Assembly: GCF_963674635.1 (NCBI RefSeq)
Contig: NZ_OY771475.1
Location: 434,001-498,000, forward strand
Direction of reading: 5' to 3'
Length of the DNA: 64,000 bases
DNA from: Breoghania sp.
GTDB taxonomy: Bacteria > Pseudomonadota > Alphaproteobacteria > Rhizobiales > Stappiaceae
Shown here: positions 36,210 through 44,252 of the stretch, piece after piece
Layout of the letters: the number at the start of each line of letters is the position of its first letter
Position numbering within the stretch: the first letter of the stretch is position 1
Notes under the pieces: generated by a model
Seen by the model: the letters and a program-made list of their open reading frames with translations, nothing else
Databases searched by the model: none
What the model was told of the DNA's origin: nothing
Program-made: the position numbers and the translations under genes

Positions 36210-37550
36210 CTAGCGCTTGCCGCGCCACACAAGGCCCAGTTCCACCGCGTCCTTGCCGAATTTCTCTCGCAACGCATCCACCGCGTGTTCCGCCTTGGCG
36301 GCGCGGGTGGCGGCCTCGTCGACGAGATCGGCGGGATCTGCGAAGGCGGCGTCGCATAAATCGCCCGCGCCAATCCCGAGCAGACGGAAGCGGCGGCCAT
36401 TGGCTTCCGCCTGAAGAAGGTCGCGCCCGGTTCGGAATATCCGGTCCGCGAGCTGGGTCGGGTCGCTCAGCTGCCGGGTACGGGTGTGAAGCCGAAAATC
36501 CGGTGTCTTGAGCTTCAATGTGACCGAGCGTCCGGCAATCCCGGCCTTTTTCAGCCGCGCAGAGACCTTCTCCGAGAGTTTCCGCAGGATACGGATGAGT
36601 TCGTCCGGATCGGAGATATCCGTGTTGAACGTCGTCTCGGCGGACACGCTCTTGGCTTCGCTGTCGGGGGTCACCTTTCGCGCGTCGCGGCCTTGCGACA
36701 GGCGGGCGAGCCTGAGCCCCATCGCCCCGTAACGGCGCGCCAGATCCGCCTCGTCGGCCTGCTGTAACTGGCCGATCGTGCGGATGCCGTCGGCGGCGAG
36801 TTTCGCCTCCATCGCCTTGCCCACGCCCCAGATCCGCTTCACCGGCATCTGTGCAAGAAGAGCAACGGTTTCCGCCTTGCCGATAACGGAAAAGCCGCGC
36901 GGCTTGTCCATGTCGGAGGCCATCTTGGCGAGGAACTTGTTGTGGGAGAGGCCGACGGAGACCGAAATGCCGATCTCGCGTTCCACGGTTGCGGCGAAGC
37001 GGGCGAGCGTTTCGGCCGGACTTGCGTGATGCAGGCGCTCGGTTCCCGTCAGGTCGAGGAAGGCCTCGTCGATGGAGAGCGGTTCCACCAGCGGCGTGAG
37101 CGCCCGCATCATGTCGCGGATCTGATGGCCGACGCGGGTGTATTTCTCCATGTTGGGCGGCAGGACCACCGCATCCGGACAGGCTTCCAGCGCCTTGAAC
37201 ATGGGCATGGCGGAATGCACGCCGGAGATGCGCGCGATGTAGCAGGCGGTGGAGACGACGCCGCGCGTCTGGCCGCCGATGATCACGGGCTTGTCGAGCA
37301 GGTCCGGGTTGTCGCGCTTCTCGATGGAGGCATAGAAGGCGTCGCAATCGATATGGGCGATGGCGAGCTGGTCGAGTTCATCGTGACGGAGGAGGCGGGG
37401 GCTGCCGCAGCTCGGGCACCGGCGGGCATCGGCCCGTGCGCGCTCAAGGCAATCGCGGCAAAGCGCGCGCCGGGGCATCGCGGCGGATAGCGACGCATCG
37501 GGCTGACCGGGCTCGGGTGTGCCTGCGGACATGGTCGGCGGTCTCTTCAT
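36210..37550 (-). CDS. dinB: DNA polymerase IV (Y-family)
   Basis: 446 residues. Translesion DNA polymerase. An N-terminal zinc-ribbon-like block with CxxC...CxxC ('CRDC', 'CPSC') precedes the polymerase, as in rhizobial DinB proteins. The palm motifs are '[18 protein letters not shown]' and '[13 protein letters not shown]' (catalytic Asp and Glu), followed by little-finger and C-terminal regions. Start is uncertain: ATG 37550 or ATG 37532. Its stop is ten bases from the eipB stop. No LexA box was sought in detail. Confidence 0.93.
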   Translation of the reverse strand: MKRPPTMSAGTPEPGQPDASLSAAMPRRALCRDCLERARADARRCPSCGSPRLLRHDELDQLAIAHIDCDAFYASIEKRDNPDLLDKPVIIGGQTRGVVSTACYIARISGVHSAMPMFKALEACPDAVVLPPNMEKYTRVGHQIRDMMRALTPLVEPLSIDEAFLDLTGTERLHHASPAETLARFAATVEREIGISVSVGLSHNKFLAKMASDMDKPRGFSVIGKAETVALLAQMPVKRIWGVGKAMEAKLAADGIRTIGQLQQADEADLARRYGAMGLRLARLSQGRDARKVTPDSEAKSVSAETTFNTDISDPDELIRILRKLSEKVSARLKKAGIAGRSVTLKLKTPDFRLHTRTRQLSDPTQLADRIFRTGRDLLQAEANGRRFRLLGIGAGDLCDAAFADPADLVDEAATRAAKAEHAVDALREKFGKDAVELGLVWRGKR

Positions 37551-37580
37551 GGATGGGCGCGGATGTTACCACGTTTCGCC

Positions 37581-38261
37581 CTATCGGGTGGCCATGTGTT
37601 CGCTCAGGATGCCTTGGATGAAGCGGTGTGTTTCATCCCAGCAGTTCGATGTCAGCTTCGCGCCGTCCACGATTTCCGCAGTCGCGAAGAAACGCGGGTC
37701 GGCAATGAACTGGATGATGTGGGCGTGATTCACCGCGTCGCGCACAGAGGCGAGATTTGAGGGGCTATCGTCGAGAAAAATGATCGGGCCATCGATGCGC
37801 TCCGCGAGACGTGAGACGGCGGGCCCCTTCGCGCCTTCATTGACAATGACGGGGTAGGGAACACCATTGCTCGCCAGAACGCGCTCGCGGTTCTTCTGGA
37901 AGCGCGCGGGCATATTGGTGAGCATGATCACCTGCGCAGTGCGGGAAAGCTCTGCAAGGGCTCTGGAGGCGCCTGGAACCGGTTCCTGATGGAGATCGGG
38001 ATCATCGAAGAAGCCGTGCAGCAGGTCGTACACTTCCTCATAACTTGCGAGGTCCTGCGTGGCGGCGTGGCGGATGTTGCCGGTCAGGCGGTAGCGGGTG
38101 TCGATGAACTCCATGCCAAGGCGTGCCATGCGCTTTTCGAGGGGCTCGATGAAATGCAGCACGACTTCATCGACGTCGCATATGATCAGCGGGTCGCCGT
38201 TCAGCTGAAGACTATCTATCTGGGCAAAGGCGGGGTTTAATCCGGTCGTGGCGTCAGACAT
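37581..38261 (-). CDS. HAD-like hydrolase
   Basis: 226 residues. 'LIICDVDEVVLHF' carries the first HAD motif D-x-D, followed by the motif II Thr in 'VIMLTNMPARFQKNR', a Lys in 'VNEGAKGPAV' and a motif IV acidic pair in 'IIFLDDSPSNL'. This supports a phosphohydrolase-type fold in the cytoplasm, but the DVDEVV motif differs from the usual DxDxT and the substrate is unknown. It overlaps the DUF3572 gene upstream by eight bases, so the two are co-translated. Confidence 0.82.
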   Translation of the reverse strand: MSDATTGLNPAFAQIDSLQLNGDPLIICDVDEVVLHFIEPLEKRMARLGMEFIDTRYRLTGNIRHAATQDLASYEEVYDLLHGFFDDPDLHQEPVPGASRALAELSRTAQVIMLTNMPARFQKNRERVLASNGVPYPVIVNEGAKGPAVSRLAERIDGPIIFLDDSPSNLASVRDAVNHAHIIQFIADPRFFATAEIVDGAKLTSNCWDETHRFIQGILSEHMATR

Positions 38262-38556
38262 CGTCGTCGATGGATCCTACTAGGCGGAAATGGGCGATTG
38301 CGATCACGGTTGGGCGAATTCTCGCATTTTCGGTGAAGGCGAGCAAAAGCGTTTCGTCCGACATGAGAAACTCAAGCACTCCGGCGAGGAAGCCAGGTTC
38401 TGTCGCCGCGTCGCGCAGTGTGTTGGGTCCGAGACCTGAAAAAGCGAGGAAGCGGCCAAGATGATCCTGATCTGCGGCCACGAAGCTCAGGGCTTCAACG
38501 GCAATTCCTTCAGCTTCTTGCGGGGAGAGCCCGCCATGACGTTCGATATGTGTCAC
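38254..38556 (-). CDS. DUF3572 family protein
   Basis: 100 residues, helical. DUF3572 is a small alphaproteobacterial family of unknown function; blocks '[28 protein letters not shown]'-type sequence in the first half and '[12 protein letters not shown]' identify it. GTG 38556 has AAAGG seven bases upstream. It overlaps the HAD gene by eight bases and is divergent from divK. Confidence 0.85.
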   Translation of the reverse strand: MTHIERHGGLSPQEAEGIAVEALSFVAADQDHLGRFLAFSGLGPNTLRDAATEPGFLAGVLEFLMSDETLLLAFTENARIRPTVIAIAHFRLVGSIDDDV

Positions 38557-38692
38557 CTGTTTGCCTTTCCGAAACGAATCCCGATTAGTCTTTCCACCGA
38601 TATCCGGGGGACGGACATGGGGATCATGCGCAGCCAGGGCAACCCGCCTTGCGTGCGGTCAGTCGCCCATACCCCGCACAAGAGGCGCTCTG

Positions 38693-39064
38693 ATGGCTAA
38701 AACCGTGCTTATCGTGGAAGACAACGAGCTCAATATGAAGCTTTTCCACGACCTTCTGGAAGCGCATGGCTACTCCACGCTTCAGACCCGCAACGGGCTG
38801 GAGGCGCTCGATCTTGCGCGCGCCAACCGCCCCGACCTTATCCTGATGGACATCCAGCTTCCCGAGGTTTCGGGGCTGGAGGTAACCAAATGGATCAAGG
38901 AAGACGACGACCTCAAGACCATCCCGGTCATTGCCGTCACCGCCTTTGCGATGAAGGGCGATGAGGAGCGAATCCGTCAGGGTGGATGTGAAGCCTACAT
39001 CTCCAAGCCGATTTCCGTCGCCAAGTTTCTGGAAACGGTCCGCTCCTATCTGGGCGAAGGCTGA
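38693..39064 (+). CDS. divK: Cell-cycle response regulator DivK
   Basis: 123-residue single receiver domain. Phospho-acceptor Asp53 in '[13 protein letters not shown]', acidic 'VEDNELN' and Lys in 'YISKPISV' are present. In Caulobacter, DivK works with kinases DivJ and PleC and inhibits the CckA-CtrA pathway at one pole. It has no output domain. ATG 38693 has AGAGG about seven bases upstream. pleD follows after 53 bases, the conserved divK-pleD operon. Confidence 0.93.
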   Translation: MAKTVLIVEDNELNMKLFHDLLEAHGYSTLQTRNGLEALDLARANRPDLILMDIQLPEVSGLEVTKWIKEDDDLKTIPVIAVTAFAMKGDEERIRQGGCEAYISKPISVAKFLETVRSYLGEG

Positions 39065-39117
39065 ACACGCGGACTTGACGGTTCGAAACGGGTCGAAGGA
39101 AGAAAACCGGTAGTCCC

Positions 39118-40491
39118 ATGAGCGCACGCATTCTCGTCGTCGACGACATACCAGCGAATGTGAAGCTGCTTCAGGTGCGCCTGATGGCAGAGTATTTCGA
39201 GGTTCTGACCGCGACCAGCGGTCCGGAAGCGCTTCAGATTTGCCAGGCGGAAGAATGCGATATCGTCCTTCTGGACGTGATGATGCCGGGGATGGACGGG
39301 TTCGAGGTCTGCACGCGGCTGAAAGCCGATCCGGCAACGCGGCATATTCCGGTGGTGATGGTGACCGCACTTGACCAGCCCGCCGACCGGGTGCGCGGGT
39401 TGCAGGTGGGGGCGGACGATTTCCTGACCAAACCGGTGAGCGAACTTGCCCTCATTGCGCGGGTGAAGAACCTGGTGCGGCTGAAGCGCGCCGCGGACGA
39501 GCTGCGCATGCGTGCGCTGACCAACCGGGAAATGGGCTTCGACGAGATGGAGGACGTGGAAGAGAGCTTCCGCGCCTGCGCCGGCAGGGCGCTGCTGGTC
39601 GATGACCGGCGCTCTTCCTATGAGCGGATCGCCGCCGGCCTGTCGCGTGAGGTCGAGGTGACGGTTGAGCCCTATCCCGAAGACGCCCTCTTCCGGATCG
39701 CCGATGGCGACTTCGATCTCGTCATGATCTCGCTTTCGCTTGAAGGGTTCGACAGCTTGCGTCTGTGCTCGCAGCTTCGTTCGCTGGAGCGCACCCGCAG
39801 TCTGCCGATCCTGCTTATCGCGGAACCGGAGGACGATCAGCGGCTGGTGCGCGGACTGGAAATCGGCGTCAACGATTACATCCAGCGCCCGGTCGACCAG
39901 AATGAGCTGCTGGCGCGTGTGCGCACCCAGGTGCGGCGCAAGCGCTATGGCGACAATCTGCGCGCCGCTGTGCGCGAGACAATGGAGCAGGCCGTCACGG
40001 ATGAGCTGACCGGCCTGCACAATCGCCGCTATCTGATGACCCATCTGGAAAGCTCGTTCCAGCAGTCGCTGCAACGCCGCTCGGCCATGACGCTGCTGAT
40101 CTGCGATATCGACTTCTTCAAGTCGATCAATGACAGCTATGGCCACGATGCGGGCGATGAGGTTTTGAAGGAATTCGCGCGCCGCTTGCGCCGCTCGTTG
40201 CGCGGGCTCGATCTGGTATGCCGCTATGGCGGCGAGGAATTCGTTGTCGTCATGCCGGAGACGGATTTGTCGCTGGCCTTTGGCGTCGCCGAACGCGTGC
40301 GCCTGACGATTGCGTCCGAACCGTTCCTTGTGGAAGGGGGCGCAAGAGCCATCGATGTGACGGTCAGCGTCGGGGCTGCCTGCCTCGAAGGGCCTGACGA
40401 TACGGTCGAAAAGCTCATCAAGCGGGCCGACACGGCGCTTTATGCGGCCAAGCGCAAAGGGCGCAACAGGGTCGTCGCCGACGCCGCCTGA
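39118..40491 (+). CDS. pleD: Diguanylate cyclase response regulator PleD
   Basis: 457 residues: receiver 1 with Asp53, a second receiver-like adaptor without Asp ('VMISLSLEG'), then a GGDEF domain with GGEEF at 371-375 and the I-site RGLD just upstream. In Caulobacter, phosphorylated PleD dimerises and makes c-di-GMP to drive swarmer-to-stalked cell change. All the features needed for activity are present. Downstream of divK, probably co-transcribed. Confidence 0.95.
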   Translation: MSARILVVDDIPANVKLLQVRLMAEYFEVLTATSGPEALQICQAEECDIVLLDVMMPGMDGFEVCTRLKADPATRHIPVVMVTALDQPADRVRGLQVGADDFLTKPVSELALIARVKNLVRLKRAADELRMRALTNREMGFDEMEDVEESFRACAGRALLVDDRRSSYERIAAGLSREVEVTVEPYPEDALFRIADGDFDLVMISLSLEGFDSLRLCSQLRSLERTRSLPILLIAEPEDDQRLVRGLEIGVNDYIQRPVDQNELLARVRTQVRRKRYGDNLRAAVRETMEQAVTDELTGLHNRRYLMTHLESSFQQSLQRRSAMTLLICDIDFFKSINDSYGHDAGDEVLKEFARRLRRSLRGLDLVCRYGGEEFVVVMPETDLSLAFGVAERVRLTIASEPFLVEGGARAIDVTVSVGAACLEGPDDTVEKLIKRADTALYAAKRKGRNRVVADAA

Positions 40492-41060
40492 CGCGATTTC
40501 ATTACAAAAACAATGCGATATGGCGGCGGCAGACGCGCGTCGCCGTGGCGGCTCGGCTGCCAAAGGCAGGTGCGCGCCGCCGTAAAGGTTAAAAATTTAC
40601 TAAAATCTCAAGTGAGACGCCCGCAATGCGCACAAGTCGTTGAAAATTTCACGTCTTCGAGTAGTGTGTGCTCAAGATTTTGGGGGTGGCGTAAAGACGC
40701 GCAGGCGTCTTGCGAAAAGAACCACGTGTGATTTCATGCATCATGAAAGCGCAATGGCAAGTTGAGCGCCTGAATATTTGGTCTGTTTCGCAGTGCATCT
40801 GATGCATCTGTGGGACAGCAAGGTCGGCGGCTTCGCCGGGCCTGGCAGGGGGCTTCGGCGGGGGCTGGAAGAACTCGGGTGCGTCAGGGCGCGCGAACCG
40901 GCGCGGGACGCAGACTGTCGGGTGTGCCAGCTGAGGCCGGCAAAAGGGGCTCCCGACAAATGACTTCGCTTAGGATTACGCGGTGCAGGCCGCATCACAT
41001 GGCATTTCGAATGCCCTACGGAGTGCTCAGGTCCGCCGCATCTCCTGGGTCCGTGGGGTC

Positions 41061-41187
41061 TGACCGGCTGGGAAGCGGCCTAGAGTGGCCTCCTCAAGCG
41101 CCGCTTCCCGCCGGTCACCACCTATCTGCACCGTTTGTGTTTGACGTAGCTGCTGCTCCGGTCCTGGAAAAGGGCCGGAGCATTTTT
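41061..41187 (+). ncRNA. Candidate structured small RNA
   Basis: A near-perfect 17-bp hairpin (TGACCGGC-GGGAAGCGG paired with CCGCTTCCC-GCCGGTCA) spans 41061-41117, with a 22-base loop that contains CCTCCT, complementary to a ribosome-binding site. About 38 bases later an intrinsic terminator (10-bp stem 41155-41181, then ATTTTTG) ends the unit. The hairpin-plus-terminator plan fits a trans-acting sRNA. I found no consensus promoter and could not match a known RNA family. Confidence 0.4.
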
Positions 41188-41275
41188 GCGCGCATGCGCC
41201 TTTTCGTGTGGATGCGGGAAAAGGCAAGGGCGGCCTCGCGCGCCTCGGGCGGGTCGGAACGGCTGTTGCGAAAAC

Positions 41276-41304
41276 AAAAAAGCGCGGCCTGAGCCGCGCT
41301 TTTG
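41276..41304. terminator. Terminator after rpmG, possibly bidirectional
   Basis: Arms AGCGCGGC (41281-41288) and GCCGCGCT (41293-41300), loop CTGA, with A residues before and T residues after. On the minus strand it ends rpmG; the T-run on the plus strand is also suitable. Confidence 0.85.
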
Positions 41305-41330
41305 GGTATTTCCGATTCGGAGCAGAAGAC

Positions 41331-41498
41331 CTATTTGATCTTCGCTTCCTTGAACTCGACGTGCTTGCGCGCGACCGGGTCGTACTTCTTCATCGACATC
41401 TTTTCGGTCATCGTGCGGCTGTTCTTCTTCGCAACGTAGAAGTAGCCGGTGTCCGCCGTCGAAACGAGCTTGATCTTGATCGTAGTGGCCTTGGCCAT
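41331..41498 (-). CDS. rpmG: 50S ribosomal protein L33
   Basis: 55 residues, usual L33 length. Starts '[18 protein letters not shown]' and ends '[10 protein letters not shown]'. This alphaproteobacterial form lacks the zinc-binding cysteines. ATG 41498. The same frame is open for another 480 codons upstream, into the MFS gene region, but that part is a shadow. A promoter-like sequence lies at 41581-41608. A terminator follows at 41276-41304. Confidence 0.95.
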   Translation of the reverse strand: MAKATTIKIKLVSTADTGYFYVAKKNSRTMTEKMSMKKYDPVARKHVEFKEAKIK

Positions 41499-41580
41499 TG
41501 CCGTAAATCCCGTTTGGTCTACGCCCTCGCGCCGCAGGCGGCCGTTAAGGGGAGGGCGATGGCTTGGAAATTGAGCCGCC

Positions 41581-41608
41581 AACCTACTTATCGGCGCTCC
41601 AAAGTCAA
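41581..41608 (-). promoter_or_regulatory. Predicted rpmG promoter
   Basis: On the minus strand, -35 TTGACT (41608-41603), a 16-base spacer and -10 TAGGTT (41586-41581). The -35 is one base from consensus, as in many alphaproteobacterial promoters; the -10 is weak. It lies 83 bases before the rpmG start. Confidence 0.5.
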
Positions 41609-41665
41609 GCAGGCTCTTGCAGGCGCTAGCGGTAAGTTGTGGCGTCGGTCCCCGAGTTTCGTGTT

Positions 41666-42847
41666 TCAGCGACCTTCGGGGGTTCTCATACGCCAAAAAG
41701 CGATGAAGAGATAGAGGGCAAAATAACCCGCCAATGTCCATGCCATGGCGCTGGGCACATCGGTATCGAGGGCCACGCCCAAAGACGCCGGCCCGGTCAG
41801 CATGCCGGTGGCATACATCATCACGAATGCCGCATTGGCGGAGGCCAGATCCGCGCCGGTGAAGCGTGAGCCCAGATGCGTGAGGCTGATGGTGTAAAGG
41901 CCCGCGATGACGCCGCCCCACAGGAAGAGATAGGGGGCAAGGAGCGTGAACGTGCCACTGAACACGGGGATAAGGAGCGCCCCGAAGAAGCCGACCGCCG
42001 CGCACAGCGTCAGGAGCTGGCGACGTTCGTAGCGATCCGCGAGAAGCCCCATCGGGATCTGCATCATCACGTTGCCGCCGACAAAGGCGGAGACCAGCAG
42101 GGCCGCTTTCGTCTGTTCCAGACCGATCTTCAGCCCGTAGAGCGGAAGCAGCGTCATCGCCCCTGATTCCACCGCACCGAAGACGAACCCCGCCATCGTC
42201 GCCATGGGCGCAATCAGCAGAAAGCGGATGAACGGACCATTGCTGCCGCTTTCCAGACGAGGGCTGGACTTGCGCGCCAGCAGGGCCGGAAAGGATGCGA
42301 GGAGGAGAATGCCGGTCCCGATGGCGAAGGGCATGAAGCTCAGCGTATCGAACGCGGCGAAGATCAGCGGGCCCGCCACAAAGCCCAGCGAGAGGATCGT
42401 GGCGTAGATGCCCATGACCAGACCGCGGCGGCTTTCCGGCGCCAGTGAGTTGATCCAGAACTCCGACAGCACGAAAACCATCGCCAACGATCCGTGAAAG
42501 ACGAGGCGCAAGGGAAACCACAGCCAGAAATTCTCGATCAGGAAGAAGAACGAGAAGGTCACGGCGGCGATGAAGGTCATCGCGAAGGTGAGTTGCGCCG
42601 TGCCGAAACGGCGCGCAAGCGCCGTGACGAACGGTGTCACGCCAATGGCGGCGATACCGGCAACGGCGCTGTTGATGCCGATCCAGGCGGAGGTAATGCC
42701 GCGCTGTTCCAGCAGAAGCGCGAGAAGCGGCAGGCTCAGGCCAAGCGCGACGCCCACGGCCGTGATGGACGAGATTGCAGCCGCCAGGCCGCGCACGCGT
42801 GCGCCATTGGTCAATACGGGGCCGTGAAGCGGTGAGGCTTCTCTCAT
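41666..42847 (-). CDS. MFS transporter
   Basis: 393 residues with about twelve membrane helices. MFS motif A-like loops occur in '[13 protein letters not shown]' (second half) and 'ALARRFG' (first half). The pattern resembles the YfkF/YcaD-type small MFS proteins; the substrate is unknown. ATG 42847 has AGGA ten bases upstream; a TTG at 42886 in the same frame is less likely. It lies upstream of rpmG on the same strand, but rpmG should have its own promoter. Confidence 0.85.
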   Translation of the reverse strand: MREASPLHGPVLTNGARVRGLAAAISSITAVGVALGLSLPLLALLLEQRGITSAWIGINSAVAGIAAIGVTPFVTALARRFGTAQLTFAMTFIAAVTFSFFFLIENFWLWFPLRLVFHGSLAMVFVLSEFWINSLAPESRRGLVMGIYATILSLGFVAGPLIFAAFDTLSFMPFAIGTGILLLASFPALLARKSSPRLESGSNGPFIRFLLIAPMATMAGFVFGAVESGAMTLLPLYGLKIGLEQTKAALLVSAFVGGNVMMQIPMGLLADRYERRQLLTLCAAVGFFGALLIPVFSGTFTLLAPYLFLWGGVIAGLYTISLTHLGSRFTGADLASANAAFVMMYATGMLTGPASLGVALDTDVPSAMAWTLAGYFALYLFIAFWRMRTPEGR

Positions 42848-43050
42848 TGGAAGTGGTCCTGAGGTCGGAAAGGAAACGTCGCCCAAAATGGGGCGGGTTT
42901 CCTAACTGGCCCGGAACATCCGTTTTGGCAATGGACATTCCTTCCCCAAGTGCGCGAGACACAGGCCCTGATGCCGCAAGGACACATTTCGCGTCCGTGT
43001 CGATGCGGTATCAGATCCATTTCGGGGCTGGCGGAAAGCCATGTGGCGGA

Positions 43051-43794
43051 TCAGACTTCTTCGCGAACGAAGCCCTTGCGCTGCCAATAGTAGTAGGGGG
43101 ACGATGTGGTGGGTTCCAGCGCCGGATCTTCCGACAGTCGGCGCTGCAATTCCTCGATGATGGTGAGTGTGATTGTGGGAAGTTCGAGGGTTTTGGTTTC
43201 CTCAAGGCTCAGCCAGCACAGCTCTTCCAGTTCGCCCGTCGGGCCCGTTCCTTCCGGCAGCCGGTCGCAGATCGCATCAGACCAGACGGCGAGAAAGCGC
43301 GTGTCGAACCGGCGCGGACGGCGCGGCGGTGTGATGGCGCGGGCGATGAAGCGGATGGGGGAGAGGTCGAGCGAGATACCGCGTTCGGTGAAGGCCTCGA
43401 AATCCCCGTGCGCCTTCCAGGTCGCCCCGTCTTTGCGGCCGATGAAGATACCGGCTTCCTCATAGGTTTCGCGGATCGCGGCCACAGCGAAAGCGCGGGC
43501 GCGAGCCTCGCCCTTGCGATGCTTCATGGCATGCATGAGCTTGGTCTTGACCGGCTCGGCGTAATCGGCGGTAACCGGGACGCGGGAATCCATGGGATCA
43601 ACGCGGCCACCGGGAAACACGAACTTGCCGGGCATGAACTTGTGGCGCATGTGGCGCCGGCCCATCAGGACGCGCGGCTCGCCACCGCTGGAGCGGTCCA
43701 GAATAAGCAGGGTTGCGGCGTCGCGCGGGCGCTGGTTCGCATGGTCCATGCGCCGCTCGGAACTGCTCAGGCGTTCAACGAGATTGGTCGTCAC
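43051..43794 (-). CDS. NUDIX hydrolase
   Basis: 247 residues. The Nudix box is interrupted: 'FVFPGGRVDP' is followed by about 40 extra residues before 'IRETYEEAGIFIG', as in the NUDT19/CoA-pyrophosphatase-like group. The catalytic Glu pair in RETYEEAG is present. It should hydrolyse a nucleoside-diphosphate-linked compound, perhaps CoA-like, but the substrate is inferred only from subgroup. Its start overlaps the DUF983 stop by four bases, so they are co-translated. Confidence 0.85.
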   Translation of the reverse strand: MTTNLVERLSSSERRMDHANQRPRDAATLLILDRSSGGEPRVLMGRRHMRHKFMPGKFVFPGGRVDPMDSRVPVTADYAEPVKTKLMHAMKHRKGEARARAFAVAAIRETYEEAGIFIGRKDGATWKAHGDFEAFTERGISLDLSPIRFIARAITPPRRPRRFDTRFLAVWSDAICDRLPEGTGPTGELEELCWLSLEETKTLELPTITLTIIEELQRRLSEDPALEPTTSSPYYYWQRKGFVREEV

Positions 43795-44252
43795 AGCTCC
43801 GAACCTCCCTGTTCGCGGGCCATGAGGGCGAAATCGTCTTCCGAGTCGGGATCAAAGCCGTGCATGCGCAAGGCCCATTGCAGGCCCACCAGCGCGCCCT
43901 TGATGGGGCGCAGCAGCGCAAGCGCCGTCAGGATCGTGAAAGGGGTCCACAAGACGACATGAACCCACATGGGGGGCTCATAGGCGATCTCAACGCCCAG
44001 AACGACGCTGACCAGGATATGGCCCAGGATCAGGATCGTGAAATAGGGCGGGGCGTCATCGGCGCGATGATGGAACAGTTCCTCGCCGCAATGGTCGCAA
44101 ACCGGGCGGACCTTGAGATAGCCGTCGAAAAGATGGCCTTCGCCGCATTTCGGGCAACGGCCCAATGCACCGCGCTTCATGGAAAGGGACAGGTCCCGTG
44201 GGGGACGCGCCAACGCATCGCTCTTAGGAACGCCGTTTATTTCCACCACCAT
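43791..44252 (-). CDS. DUF983 family protein
   Basis: 153 residues. A zinc-ribbon-like block 'CPKCGEGHLFDGYLKVRPVCDHCGEEL' (given here in split sense: CPKC...CDHC) is followed by two membrane helices ('FTILILGHILVSVVLGVEIAY' region and 'VLWTPFTILTALALLRP'). DUF983 proteins are small membrane proteins of unknown function, often next to rnr and a Nudix gene as here. GGAAGGGAAAG precedes ATG 44252. The gene overlaps the rnr 3' end by 29 bases. Confidence 0.87.
   Translation of the reverse strand: MVVEINGVPKSDALARPPRDLSLSMKRGALGRCPKCGEGHLFDGYLKVRPVCDHCGEELFHHRADDAPPYFTILILGHILVSVVLGVEIAYEPPMWVHVVLWTPFTILTALALLRPIKGALVGLQWALRMHGFDPDSEDDFALMAREQGGSEL

Larger units (their letters stand above)
40492..41330. 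other. Gene-free region with RNA-like structure
   Basis: About 840 bases with no gene recognised on either strand. Long-range complementarity is seen between GGCCTGGCA (40839-40847) and TGCCAGCTGAGGCC (40925-40938). There is a long hairpin at 41061-41117, a clean terminator at 41155-41187, and a second terminator at 41276-41304. Other ORFs here have no credible protein. It may contain one or more RNA genes. Confidence 0.5.

Noticed and set aside
39046..40563. 505-residue ORF antisense to pleD
   Set aside because: It has no recognisable domain and overlaps pleD, whose motifs are complete.
40800..41190. RNase P RNA or tmRNA in the pleD-rpmG gap
   Set aside because: The conserved RNase P core (GAGGAAAGTCC type) and tmRNA ends are absent, so I kept only the generic sRNA candidate.
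41499..42962. Upstream extension of the rpmG frame (543 codons in all)
   Set aside because: L33 starts at ATG 41498 and is complete at 55 residues; the extension covers the MFS gene in another frame.
42775..43962. 395-residue plus-strand ORF over the Nudix and MFS region
   Set aside because: It crosses two well-supported minus-strand genes and shows no domain.
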